A stretch of 64,000 bases of DNA from the NCBI GenBank assembly GCA_030841085.1, contig JAVEDP010000036.1, positions 62,001-126,000 on the forward strand, written 5' to 3'. The notes beneath the pieces were generated by a model. It saw only the letters and a list, made by a program, of their open reading frames with translations. It did no database searches and was not told where the DNA came from. Below are positions 34,438 to 42,562 of this stretch, piece by piece. Positions within the stretch are counted from its first letter, which is position 1. Every line of letters starts with the position of its first letter. A program made the position numbers and the translations under genes. The DNA comes from Pyrinomonadaceae bacterium (GTDB lineage: Bacteria; Acidobacteriota; Blastocatellia; Pyrinomonadales; Pyrinomonadaceae).

Positions 34438-35418
34438 ATGAAGAACATTCTAATTACCGGCGGCGCGGGGTTCATCGGTTCGCATCTCGTCGATCGTTTT
34501 CTGGCGACGGGCGAATGGCGCGTCACTGTCGTCGATGACTTCAACGATTTTTATGATCCGGCAATCAAAAGCGAGAACGTCCGGCTGCAATTAGAGAATC
34601 CCAATTACAATTTATTCAGGCTCGATATTCGCCACAACCCGGAACTGGAAACAGTTTTTGAAAGCGCCAGTTTCGATTGCATCGTTCATTTGGCGGCACG
34701 CGCCGGCGTTCGACCATCGTTGGAACAACCGCTGCTTTATGCCGAAACAAATATCAGGGGCACGCTGAACCTGCTGGAACTGGCCCACGAGCACGACATT
34801 AAACAGTTTGTGTTTGGCTCGTCTTCGTCAGTTTACGGAATAAATGCAAAAGTCCCATTTAGCGAAGACGATCCCATTCGTCAGCCAATCTCACCGTACG
34901 CCGCGACAAAAGCCGCTGGTGAATTGCTGTGTCACACCTATTCGCATCTATACGGAATTCGTTGCGTCTGTCTGCGCTTCTTCACGGTGTATGGACCACG
35001 CCAACGTCCCGACCTCGCGATTCACAAGTTTGCGCGATTGATGACTGAAGGCAAAGCGATTCCGGTTTTTGGGGACGGCACGACGCGCCGCGACTACACC
35101 TACATCGACGACATCATTGGCGGTGTTCGTGCGGCCATCGACTATGAAGCGAGCGATTATGAGGTAATCAATTTGGGCGAGTCGCGCACGGTCGAGTTGC
35201 GCGAACTAATTGAATTGCTGGAAAAAGAATTAGGCATCAAGGCGAAACTCGATCGGCAACCGCTGCAACCTGGAGATGTGCCGCAAACTTTTGCTGATGT
35301 GACGAAAGCGAGACAGTTACTTGCGTACAACCCTCAGACGCAGATTGAAGATGGGATTAAGAAGTTTGTCGAATGGTTTCGGCATAAGAGCGGGGGCATG
35401 CCCCCTTCCCAACCCTGA
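34438..35418 (+). CDS. NAD-dependent sugar-nucleotide epimerase (UDP-glucuronate 4-epimerase-like)
   Basis: A 326-residue extended SDR. It has the nucleotide motif [14 protein letters not shown], the SPYAATK active-site [16 protein letters not shown], and [20 protein letters not shown], which fits UDP-glucuronate 4-epimerases. It would convert UDP-GlcA to UDP-GalA for the surface polysaccharide. ATG 34438 starts the Rossmann fold directly. The last residues ([10 protein letters not shown]) come from a repeat shared with the ftcD 3' end, so the natural C-terminus was altered. Confidence 0.92.
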   Translation: MKNILITGGAGFIGSHLVDRFLATGEWRVTVVDDFNDFYDPAIKSENVRLQLENPNYNLFRLDIRHNPELETVFESASFDCIVHLAARAGVRPSLEQPLLYAETNIRGTLNLLELAHEHDIKQFVFGSSSSVYGINAKVPFSEDDPIRQPISPYAATKAAGELLCHTYSHLYGIRCVCLRFFTVYGPRQRPDLAIHKFARLMTEGKAIPVFGDGTTRRDYTYIDDIIGGVRAAIDYEASDYEVINLGESRTVELRELIELLEKELGIKAKLDRQPLQPGDVPQTFADVTKARQLLAYNPQTQIEDGIKKFVEWFRHKSGGMPPSQP

Positions 35419-35420
35419 GT
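35385..35420. repeat. GCATGC-centred repeat overlapping the epimerase 3' end
   Basis: Bases 35385-35403 are the exact reverse complement of 1294-1312. The element supplies the last ten codons of the epimerase gene and its stop. Confidence 0.8.
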
Positions 35421-35500
35421 TTCCTGCCTGAGTTGTTCTACAATGCGAAGCCACGGCTGACGTCGGCGTAGTTAACTGAGCCGAAGGCGCTGATCAGGAA

Positions 35501-36295
35501 ATGTCTACAAACACAAACATCATCGACAAAGCACTGCCGCGCGAGATGCAGCAGCACACCTACTCGATCATGCATCGAGTCGAGGAGACGCATTGGTGGT
35601 TCGTCGGGCGCCGCAGGATTATCGAAAGTTTTCTCAAACGCGTTTGCGCAGAACTCAAATCGACTTCACGCAAAGGGTCGCTGAACATTCTGGACGTCGG
35701 CTGCGGCACGGGCGCGAACCTGGAAATGCTTTCGCAGTTTGGCCAGGCCGAGGGCGTAGATGTCTCGGCTGAGGCGCTCGAATTTTGTCGCGAGCGTGGC
35801 TTGCAGCAGGTGAAACAGGGCGCGGCTGAAGCGCTGCCTTACGAGAACGATTCGTTTGACCTGGTCACGGGGCTTGATGTGGTTGAGCATCTTGACGACG
35901 ATGTTGCCGGTTTGAAAGAAATGCGGCGAGTGTTGCGTGCCGGCGGCCGGGCGGTTCTGTTTGTTCCGGCGTTCATGTTTTTGTGGGGCGTGCAGGACGA
36001 CATCAGCAATCATCGTCGCCGCTACACTATGGACAACTTGAAAGAGGCGGTAAGAAAAGCAGGCTTTGAAATTGAGCGCGCGAGTTATGTAAATCTCAGT
36101 TTCTTTGCGCCGATATTTTTTGGACGGTTGCTAATGCGTGTCACCGGCTTGCGTCCTGCTTCTGAAAACAACATCACAATTGGCGCGCTCAACGGTGTAA
36201 TGGGAAAAATGTTTGGGGCGGAACGATTTCTTTTGCGGCATTTGAATTTTCCTTTTGGCGTTTCCATTATTTGCGTGGCGCGCCGGCTTGAGTAG
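35501..36295 (+). CDS. Class I SAM-dependent methyltransferase
   Basis: The 264-residue protein has an N-terminal region EETHWWFVGRRRIIESFLK that is typical of glycan-cluster methyltransferases. Motif I is ILDVGCGTGANLEML, then AEGVDVSAEALEFC, FDLVTGLDVVEHLDDD and LRAGGRAVLFVPAFMFLW. The C-terminal hydrophobic segment FAPIFFGRLLM may associate with the membrane. The stop codon TAG is part of the following palindrome. It probably modifies a lipid-linked sugar, but the substrate is not known. Confidence 0.9.
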   Translation: MSTNTNIIDKALPREMQQHTYSIMHRVEETHWWFVGRRRIIESFLKRVCAELKSTSRKGSLNILDVGCGTGANLEMLSQFGQAEGVDVSAEALEFCRERGLQQVKQGAAEALPYENDSFDLVTGLDVVEHLDDDVAGLKEMRRVLRAGGRAVLFVPAFMFLWGVQDDISNHRRRYTMDNLKEAVRKAGFEIERASYVNLSFFAPIFFGRLLMRVTGLRPASENNITIGALNGVMGKMFGAERFLLRHLNFPFGVSIICVARRLE

Positions 36296-36416
36296 GACAG
36301 ACATTCCTGTCTGTCCACCTGCCGAAAGTAGCATAGCCTTTAAATATGTGCCGGCGGGACACCACAGACTGAAATGTATGCTGGCGAGACCGACACAGAC
36401 TGAAGTCTGTGCCACT
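36292..36416. repeat. Two palindromes: GGACAGACATTCC and CACAGACTGAAGTCTGTG
   Basis: The first, 36295-36316, is GGACAGACA-TTCC-TGTCTGTCC and directly follows or overlaps a stop codon (AGTAGGACAG). The second part, 36363-36416, has two copies of CACAGACTGAA-type words, related to 1211-1266. They fill the 130 bases before the glycosyltransferase gene. Confidence 0.8.
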
Positions 36417-36425
36417 TAAAAGAAA

Positions 36426-37451
36426 ATGAAAATCTACGACGAACAGGAAGAAACGTTAGTTACGAATGCCGCGCCAACAGAAGCCGGCGCAAAGCCCGAG
36501 GTTTCTGTTTTTCTTCCTGTCTACAACGAAGAGCCAAATCTTTTGCCGCTGCACGCCAAGCTCGACGAAGCATTAAAGGCATTGGGCCGTTCGGCTGAAA
36601 TTATTTACGTTGATGATGGCTCAAGCGACGGCAGCCTGAGTGTGCTGCGTCAAATTGCCCGTCTGGACGATCGTGTTCGCGTGGTCGCGCTGAAACGCAA
36701 TTACGGTCAGACTGCCGCGATGGCCGCCGGCATCGATGCCGCTCAAGGCGACGTGCTGATTCCGATGGACGCGGATTTGCAAAACGATCCGGCGGACATC
36801 ATCCGGCTGCTCAACAAGATGGACGAGGGCTATGACGTGGTTTCCGGTTGGCGCAAAAACCGGCAGGACACGCTCGTCACCCGCAAGATTCCGTCGATGA
36901 TCGCCAACCGTCTCATCTCGTGGATTGGCGGCGTACCGCTTCACGATTACGGCTGCTCCTTGAAAGCATATCGGCGCGAATCGCTGGAGGACGTCAAACT
37001 TTACGGCGAGATGCATCGCTTCATTCCCATTTACGCTGCCTGGGCCGGCGCGCGCGTTACTGAAATTCCGGTGGCCCACCATCCGCGCACGATGGGACAA
37101 TCGAAATACGGTCTGTCGCGAACCATTAAAGTAGTGTTCGATTTGATCACCATCAAGTTCATGGCTTCCTATCAAACCAAGCCGCTTTATCTTTTTGGTT
37201 TTGCCGGATTGCTTACGTTTGGTGTGTCGCTGCTCTCGGCTTTGCTGGCCTGCCTGATGAAGTTTGCCGACTGGCCCCATCACGCCGACTTTATTCAGAC
37301 GCCTTTGCCGGTGATGGCGATGGTGATGCTGGTGTTGGGCATTCAACTTTTCCTGATGGGCCTGCTGGCGGAAATGCTCGTGCGCACTTATCACGAGTCG
37401 CAGTCGAAACGGATCTATGCTGTGCGCGAACGTATTGGCTTCGAAAACTAA
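36426..37451 (+). CDS. Family 2 glycosyltransferase (dolichyl-phosphate mannose synthase-like)
   Basis: The 341-residue enzyme has the GT-A domain with VFLPVYNEEPNLLPL, YVDDGSSDGS, the metal motif MDADLQNDP and SGWRKNRQD. Two C-terminal membrane segments (about 255-285 and 295-325) follow. This layout matches ArnC/GtrB-like enzymes that load a sugar onto undecaprenyl phosphate. It probably provides a lipid-linked sugar for side-chain addition, though the sugar is unknown. It lies in the polysaccharide cluster. Confidence 0.92.
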   Translation: MKIYDEQEETLVTNAAPTEAGAKPEVSVFLPVYNEEPNLLPLHAKLDEALKALGRSAEIIYVDDGSSDGSLSVLRQIARLDDRVRVVALKRNYGQTAAMAAGIDAAQGDVLIPMDADLQNDPADIIRLLNKMDEGYDVVSGWRKNRQDTLVTRKIPSMIANRLISWIGGVPLHDYGCSLKAYRRESLEDVKLYGEMHRFIPIYAAWAGARVTEIPVAHHPRTMGQSKYGLSRTIKVVFDLITIKFMASYQTKPLYLFGFAGLLTFGVSLLSALLACLMKFADWPHHADFIQTPLPVMAMVMLVLGIQLFLMGLLAEMLVRTYHESQSKRIYAVRERIGFEN

Positions 37452-37549
37452 AGTGCTGAGTGCTGAGTACTGAGTACTGAGTATGAAGAGGATGCCAGGG
37501 ATGATGCTTTTGCTTTTACTCAGTACTCAGCACTCAGTACTCAGCACTA
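37452..37549. repeat. Inverted repeat of CTGAGTA units
   Basis: The left arm 37452-37483 is a run of GTGCTGAG/TACTGAG words; the right arm 37518-37549 is its complement (CTCAGTA/CTCAGCA). The element ends eight bases before the asnB ATG. Confidence 0.9.
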
Positions 37550-37556
37550 AAACCCT

Positions 37557-39491
37557 ATGTGCGGAATAACCGGTTGGGCCAATCTCGATTCACGCACACC
37601 GCCTGCGGCAGGCGCTGAGGACCTGCTGCACGCAATGTGCAACCGCATGGTCCATCGCGGCCCTGACGGCGAAGGCTTGCTCGTCTCTACCGGCGTCGCG
37701 TTGGGAATGCGACGGCTGGCGATTATCGATCTCATCACCGGCGACCAACCCACCTTCAATGAAGACAAAAGCGTCGCTGTAATTCTGAACGGCGAAATCT
37801 ATAACTACCGGGAACTGCGTCGCCGGCTGGAACAGCGCGGCCATTCGTTTCGCAGTGAATCGGATACGGAAGTATTGCCGCATCTTTACGAAGAACACGG
37901 CGCGGCGATGCTTGAACATCTGAATGGCATGTTCGCCTTTGCGCTCTGGGACGCAAAGCACAAAAGACTCTTGCTGGCGCGCGATCGTTTCGGAGAGAAG
38001 CCGCTCTACTGGGGCGTCTTTGAAAACACCTTGTTGTTCGCTTCTGAGCCCAAAGTCTTACTCGCGCACCCGGCCGTCGAGAGTTCTCTTAACCTCCAGG
38101 CCTTGCGCCAATACCTTTCATTTGACTATGTGCCCGCGCCGCTTTCGATCTACGAGGGCATCAATAAACTTCCCGCCGCGCACACGCTGACGCTCGAAGA
38201 CGGCGAAATAAAAACTGCGCCGTATTGGCGGCTCTGCTACGAGACTAAACAGCCGGTGCCGAGCGAAGCCGACGCGGCTGAACATTTGCGCGAATTGCTG
38301 GCCGATTCTGTTCGCATGCGCCTGGTTTCGGACGTGCCGCTTGGAGTTCTGCTTTCGGGCGGAGTCGATTCGTCCGCCGTTACGGCGCTCGCGGTGCTCG
38401 CGTCTTCCGAGCCGGTGAAAACGTTTTCGATTTCTTTTGCCGAGTCGTCGTTTGACGAATCACAATATGCGCGCGCGGTGGCAAAGTTTCTCGGCACAGA
38501 CCATCACGAAGAACGTTTGAGCGCGAACCTGGCGGCGAATCTCGTCGGCGAGATCGGTTCGTGGATGGACGAGCCATTCAGCGATCCTTCGCTGGTGCCG
38601 ACTTATCTCTTGTCCCGTTTTACTCGTAAGCATGTGACGGTCGCGCTCGGCGGCGACGGTGGCGACGAGTTGTTCGCCGGTTACCCGATGTACAGCGGCC
38701 ATCGCTGGGCGGAGATCTATGGCCGCATTCCGCGCCTGGTGCGATCGGGAATGATCGAGCCGTTGATTGGATTGCTTCCGGTGAAGACCAAGAACCTGTC
38801 GCTTGACTACAAGGCGTCACGCTTTGTCGCCGGCACGAAGTATGACCCGGTTGCGCGTCACCACGTTTGGTTTGGTTCGTTTACTCCCGAAGAGCAGCAA
38901 GCGCTGCTGACTCCGGAAGTTTTGCAGGGAACCGATGGAGATATTTACGGGGACGCGCGGCGCATGTTGCTCGAATGCGAATCGTCGAATGTTGTCGAAC
39001 AAATGCAGAGCCTGGACACGCGGCTCTATTTGGCGGAAGACATATTGACGAAAGTTGATCGCGCGAGCATGGCTGTTTCGCTCGAAGTGCGCGCGCCTTT
39101 TCTCGATCCGCGTGTGGCTGAGTTTGCTGCGTCATTGCCCGCAAGCTACAAGCTGCACGGCAGCAAAACGAAATACATTTTGAAGCGCGCTGTTTCCGAT
39201 CTGCTGCCGCCATTCGTCGCTCGACGAGGAAAGAAAGGGTTTGGAGTGCCGGTGGCGAAATGGCTAAAAGAAAATCTGCGGCCATTGGCCCGCGATCTGT
39301 TGTCGCCGGAACGCGTGCGACGCGCGGGTGTTTTCAATTCCGATTACGTAACCAAACTGCAGGACGAACATGAACGCGGAGTGGCGAATCACCGCAAGCT
39401 GCTCTGGACGTTGCTGATGTTTGAGTTGTGGCATGAAAGCTTTGTTGAAACTCCGCGGCGAATTGAGACTTCGGTTGCAAGTAGAAACTAG
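37557..39491 (+). CDS. asnB: Asparagine synthetase-type glutamine amidotransferase
   Basis: The 644-residue protein begins MCGITGW, so Cys2 is the amide-transfer nucleophile after Met removal. The N-terminal class II glutaminase (1-200) is followed by a synthetase domain with the PP-loop LSGGVDSSAVTALAV (about 265) and SLEVRAPFLDPRVAEFAASLP. In sugar clusters such enzymes often amidate uronic acids or related carboxylates instead of making asparagine. The neighbours here (epimerase, dehydrogenase, acetyltransferase) favour that, but it is inference. No ribosome binding site is seen; a hairpin repeat ends eight bases before the ATG. Confidence 0.93.
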   Translation: MCGITGWANLDSRTPPAAGAEDLLHAMCNRMVHRGPDGEGLLVSTGVALGMRRLAIIDLITGDQPTFNEDKSVAVILNGEIYNYRELRRRLEQRGHSFRSESDTEVLPHLYEEHGAAMLEHLNGMFAFALWDAKHKRLLLARDRFGEKPLYWGVFENTLLFASEPKVLLAHPAVESSLNLQALRQYLSFDYVPAPLSIYEGINKLPAAHTLTLEDGEIKTAPYWRLCYETKQPVPSEADAAEHLRELLADSVRMRLVSDVPLGVLLSGGVDSSAVTALAVLASSEPVKTFSISFAESSFDESQYARAVAKFLGTDHHEERLSANLAANLVGEIGSWMDEPFSDPSLVPTYLLSRFTRKHVTVALGGDGGDELFAGYPMYSGHRWAEIYGRIPRLVRSGMIEPLIGLLPVKTKNLSLDYKASRFVAGTKYDPVARHHVWFGSFTPEEQQALLTPEVLQGTDGDIYGDARRMLLECESSNVVEQMQSLDTRLYLAEDILTKVDRASMAVSLEVRAPFLDPRVAEFAASLPASYKLHGSKTKYILKRAVSDLLPPFVARRGKKGFGVPVAKWLKENLRPLARDLLSPERVRRAGVFNSDYVTKLQDEHERGVANHRKLLWTLLMFELWHESFVETPRRIETSVASRN

Positions 39492-39506
39492 GCGAGGATG
39501 AATTGG

Positions 39507-39690
39507 CCGCAGATGAACGCGGATTAACGCGGATCAGATCATGTAAAGCAAACTGTTAGTTTGCGTTCGTCCGGGAAAATTCAACAGGCAGCTCTGATCC
39601 GGTCATGAATCTTTTGCACCAACGCAAACTGACAGTTTGCTTTACATAAAATTTTCCGACTCGCGGCATCCGCGTTAATCCGCGGCTAAT
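39507..39690. repeat. Nested inverted repeats of two families
   Basis: The outer arms, about 39507-39534 and 39667-39690, are GCAGATGAACGCGGATTAACGC opposite CATCCGCGTTAATCCGCGGC, the family of 4853-4993. Within it, arms at about 39543-39567 and 39620-39646 are AAGCAAACTGTTAGTTTGCG and its complement, the family of 3600-3674. The second looks like an insertion in the loop of the first. The next gene's ATG is five bases beyond. Confidence 0.9.
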
Positions 39691-39695
39691 GCTTC

Positions 39696-40862
39696 ATGCA
39701 CAATTCAATTGACCAGGCTCTCAGCGATCTCTTCGAATGGTGCCGCGCGCATGACTTTGCCGGCGAGGATCCTTTCGACGCCCTCAACAGCCGAATTTTT
39801 CAGGCCACTCCGTTCGCAAAATCCGAAACATCACGATTGGTTTGGACACAACTCGTCAAACGCTCGCCGCTAAACCTGCGCGGGCTTGCGCTTGTTCCGG
39901 CACAAAAGAATGCTAAAGGCATCGCTCTATTCGCGCTGGCAGCCCTGGCGAATTACCGGCGGCTGAAGACAGCTGAGGTGGAAAGCGAAGCTCGAGACCT
40001 AATCGATGAGTTGCTCGATCTGCAGATTAGCGGATACAGCGGCGCGGCCTGGGGGTACAATTTCGATTGGCAAAGCCGACACTTCTTTGCGCCGCGTGGC
40101 ACGCCCATGATCGTACCAACCGCGATTGCTGCACGCGCCTTGCTGCAGGCTGCAGACGCATTCCAGGATCAAAGTTATTTGCAAGTCGCGCGCACGAGTT
40201 GTGAGTTTATTCTTCGCGACCTGAAACGCACCGTCGACACAGAAGATGAGCTCTGTTTCAGTTACTCACCAATCGATCAAACATGCGTTTTCAATGCCAG
40301 TCTCCTGGCTGCCGAAACGCTTGCCGCCGTAGGCGCCATGACCGGCGAGCCTGAGCTTTGTGATTTCGCTGTGCGCGCCGCTCGGTATGTTGTGAAAAGT
40401 CAGCGCGACGATGGCGCTTGGACTTACGGTGCGGCGGCGAACCAAGCTTGGGTCGACAACTTTCACACTGCTTACGTGTTGCAATCGCTTTCGCTCATCA
40501 CAAAAACTTGTGCCGTCGCCGACGAGCGCATGTTTGCCGACGCCCTTCAGCGCGGGTACAAATTTTGGCGCGAGCGGTTCTTTCTTGCGGACGGGTGGCC
40601 GAAATACTACGATGACGCGCTTTATCCTGCCGACACGCACTCGGGGGCCGCAGCGATTGTGACGCTTCTGGAATTGCGATATCTGGACCAGGGAGCGCAG
40701 TTGCTGGCCGAAAAGATTGCGGTCTGGCTTTTAAACAACATGCGCGATAGGCGCGGCTTTTTTTACTATCAGCGCCGACGTTTTTATACGCTGAAGACAC
40801 CTTTCATGCGCTGGTCGCAAGCGTGGACCGCCTACGCGCTGGCGCGATTGTTGGAAAAGTAG
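39696..40862 (+). CDS. Alpha/alpha-toroid protein of a polysaccharide cluster
   Basis: The 388-residue soluble protein lacks a signal peptide. Repeating helical pairs suggest an (alpha/alpha)6 toroid: GYSGAAWGYNFDWQSRH, IAARALLQAADAF, NASLLAAETLAAVG, DDGAWTYGAAANQAWVDNFH and FYYQRRRFYTLKTPFMRW. Similar proteins in exopolysaccharide clusters are sometimes mislabelled as aminolevulinate dehydratase; I see no support for that. It could be a glycan-processing enzyme. The stop codon TAG belongs to the following palindrome (AGTAGGACAGG). Confidence 0.75.
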   Translation: MHNSIDQALSDLFEWCRAHDFAGEDPFDALNSRIFQATPFAKSETSRLVWTQLVKRSPLNLRGLALVPAQKNAKGIALFALAALANYRRLKTAEVESEARDLIDELLDLQISGYSGAAWGYNFDWQSRHFFAPRGTPMIVPTAIAARALLQAADAFQDQSYLQVARTSCEFILRDLKRTVDTEDELCFSYSPIDQTCVFNASLLAAETLAAVGAMTGEPELCDFAVRAARYVVKSQRDDGAWTYGAAANQAWVDNFHTAYVLQSLSLITKTCAVADERMFADALQRGYKFWRERFFLADGWPKYYDDALYPADTHSGAAAIVTLLELRYLDQGAQLLAEKIAVWLLNNMRDRRGFFYYQRRRFYTLKTPFMRWSQAWTAYALARLLEK

Positions 40863-40966
40863 GACAGGCATTCCTGCCTGTCCCTGGGTTGAAAGAAGGA
40901 AGGACAGACAGGAATGTCTATCCTACTAAGAAGCAGCGGACAGACAGGAATGTCTATCCTACTAAG
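40860..40966. repeat. GGACAGGCATTCC palindrome and 29-base direct repeat
   Basis: A palindrome GGACAGGCA-TTCC-TGCCTGTCC (40862-40883) is followed by two copies of a 29-base unit (40902-40930 and 40938-40966), identical by eye, starting GGACAGACAGGAATGTCTAT. The start ATG of the next gene is four bases after the second copy. Confidence 0.9.
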
Positions 40967-40969
40967 ATT

Positions 40970-41473
40970 ATGCCGATCGCTCCTGACGTAACTCTCGGAA
41001 AAGACGTTCGTATCTTTCAGCCGGAACTGGTCAACCTGTACGGTTGTTCCATCGCCGCCGAAACAAAAATCGGCGCGTTTGTCGAGATTCAAAAAAACGC
41101 TTCCATCGGCACTCGTTGCAAAATTTCATCACATACATTTATCTGCGAAGGCGTAACCATCGAAGATCATGTCTTCGTCGGCCATGGTGTAATGTTCACC
41201 AACGATCCTTATCCGAGCGCGGTCAATGACGATGGCAGCTTGCAGACTGAGGCGGACTGGACAGTCGTTGCGACGCGTGTGAAGACGCGCGCAGCCATCG
41301 GCAGTAATGTCACGATTATGGCCGGCGTCACAATTGGAGAGAATTCGTTGATTGGCGCCGGTGCGGTGGTGACGCGCGACGTGCCTGATTTTGCCATCGT
41401 GGCAGGCGTGCCGGCACGAGTGATTGGCGACATGCGGAAACGCCGCGGCAAGATCGAGCAGGACTACAAATGA
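40970..41473 (+). CDS. WbpD-like left-handed beta-helix N-acetyltransferase
   Basis: The 167-residue protein has hexapeptide repeats throughout (VTLGKDVRIFQPELVNLYGC, IGAFVEIQKNASIGTRC, VTIEDHVFVGHG, VTIGENSLIGAGAVVTRDVP). GVMFTNDPYPSA and a basic C-terminus fit the UDP-3-amino-sugar N-acetyltransferases (WbpD/PglD group). It would acetylate a 3-amino-uronate nucleotide; the donor is acetyl-CoA by family. The ATG at 40970 follows a repeat, with no ribosome binding site. It overlaps the next gene by four bases (ATGA), so they are coupled. Confidence 0.9.
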   Translation: MPIAPDVTLGKDVRIFQPELVNLYGCSIAAETKIGAFVEIQKNASIGTRCKISSHTFICEGVTIEDHVFVGHGVMFTNDPYPSAVNDDGSLQTEADWTVVATRVKTRAAIGSNVTIMAGVTIGENSLIGAGAVVTRDVPDFAIVAGVPARVIGDMRKRRGKIEQDYK

Positions 41474-42480
41474 TAAAAGTCGGAGTCATCGGTTATGGCT
41501 ACTGGGGTCCCAACCTGGTGCGAAATTTCATGGACGCGCCTGGCTCGACTGTAGTTGCCGTCTGCGATTTGCGGACCGAGCGATTGGCCCAGTTGCGAAT
41601 TCGTTACCCGACTATTCATACGGTCAACGATCCCAACCTCCTCTTTAACGACTCCTCGCTTGACGCGATTGTGATTGCCACGCCCGTATCATCTCACTTC
41701 GAGCTGGCAATGGCGGCCTTGCGTGCCGGCAAACACGTGCTGGTCGAAAAACCTTTGGCCGCAAACTCCGAACAGGCCACGCAGTTGATCGATGAGGCGG
41801 CGCGGCGCAAGCGTGTTTTGATGGTGGACCACACTTTTGTTTACACGGCTGCCGTCAGAAAAATTCGCGAGCTGCTTAACGCTAATGCTTTAGGCGACAT
41901 TTATTACTACGACGCGGTGCGCGTTAACCTGGGGTTGTTTCAGCACGACGTAAACGTAATCTGGGACTTGGCGATTCATGACCTGTCGATCATGGATTAC
42001 GTGCTGCCGGCGAAAGCGACCGCAGTCTCAGCGACCGGCATTAGTCATATTCCCGGCCAACCTGAAAACGTCGCTTACATGACATTGTTTTTCGACAACC
42101 GCATGATCGCACACGTTCACGTCAACTGGTTGACGCCGGTCAAGGTGCGGCACACGCTTATCGGCGGCAGTGAAAAAATGATTCTCTATGACGACCTTGA
42201 ACCCAGCGAGAAGGTGAAAATCTACGACAAGGGCGTCACCATTTCGCAAAGTGCGGAAGCCGTCTACGAGATGCTGGTTAGTTATCGTTCGGGCGACATG
42301 TGGGCGCCGCGGCTTGATGCGACCGAAGCGCTGCAAACAGAAGCGCTTCATTTTATTGACTGCCTTGAAAACGGTGAGCAGCCGGCAACCGATGGCCAGG
42401 CCGGCTTGCGGCTGGTGCGCACCGTCGAGGCGGCTGAAAAATCCTTGCGCGCAAAAGGCCAGCTCGTGGAAATTCAGTGA
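41470..42480 (+). CDS. Gfo/Idh/MocA family NAD-dependent sugar dehydrogenase
   Basis: The 336-residue oxidoreductase has the Rossmann motif VIGYGYWGPNLVRNF, then VEKPLAANSEQA (the conserved EKP) and VDHTFVYTAAVRKI. It is likely to oxidise a sugar nucleotide. Next to a WbpD-like acetyltransferase, a role like WbpB, oxidising a UDP-HexNAc-uronate at C3, is plausible. The start overlaps the previous stop by four bases, so translation is coupled. The C-terminal domain is intact. Confidence 0.92.
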   Translation: MIKVGVIGYGYWGPNLVRNFMDAPGSTVVAVCDLRTERLAQLRIRYPTIHTVNDPNLLFNDSSLDAIVIATPVSSHFELAMAALRAGKHVLVEKPLAANSEQATQLIDEAARRKRVLMVDHTFVYTAAVRKIRELLNANALGDIYYYDAVRVNLGLFQHDVNVIWDLAIHDLSIMDYVLPAKATAVSATGISHIPGQPENVAYMTLFFDNRMIAHVHVNWLTPVKVRHTLIGGSEKMILYDDLEPSEKVKIYDKGVTISQSAEAVYEMLVSYRSGDMWAPRLDATEALQTEALHFIDCLENGEQPATDGQAGLRLVRTVEAAEKSLRAKGQLVEIQ

Positions 42481-42523
42481 AGCTCGCTTGCCAAGCTGAT
42501 AAGTTTGAATGTACCTGCCATTT

Positions 42524-42562
42524 AGTTTTAGACAGCCAATGCAGTTTTAGATAGCCAAATGC
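42524..42562 (+). repeat. Tandem 19-20 base repeat over a start codon
   Basis: AGTTTTAGACAGCCAATGC is followed at once by AGTTTTAGATAGCCAAATGC. The second copy ends in the ATG at 42559 of the DUF354 gene, so the upstream copy has a near-start out of frame. Confidence 0.75.

Noticed and set aside
36621-37394. Long antisense frame (257 codons) over the GT2 gene
   Set aside because: Composition is His/Gln-rich with no family; the GT2 gene in the sense strand is clearly coding.
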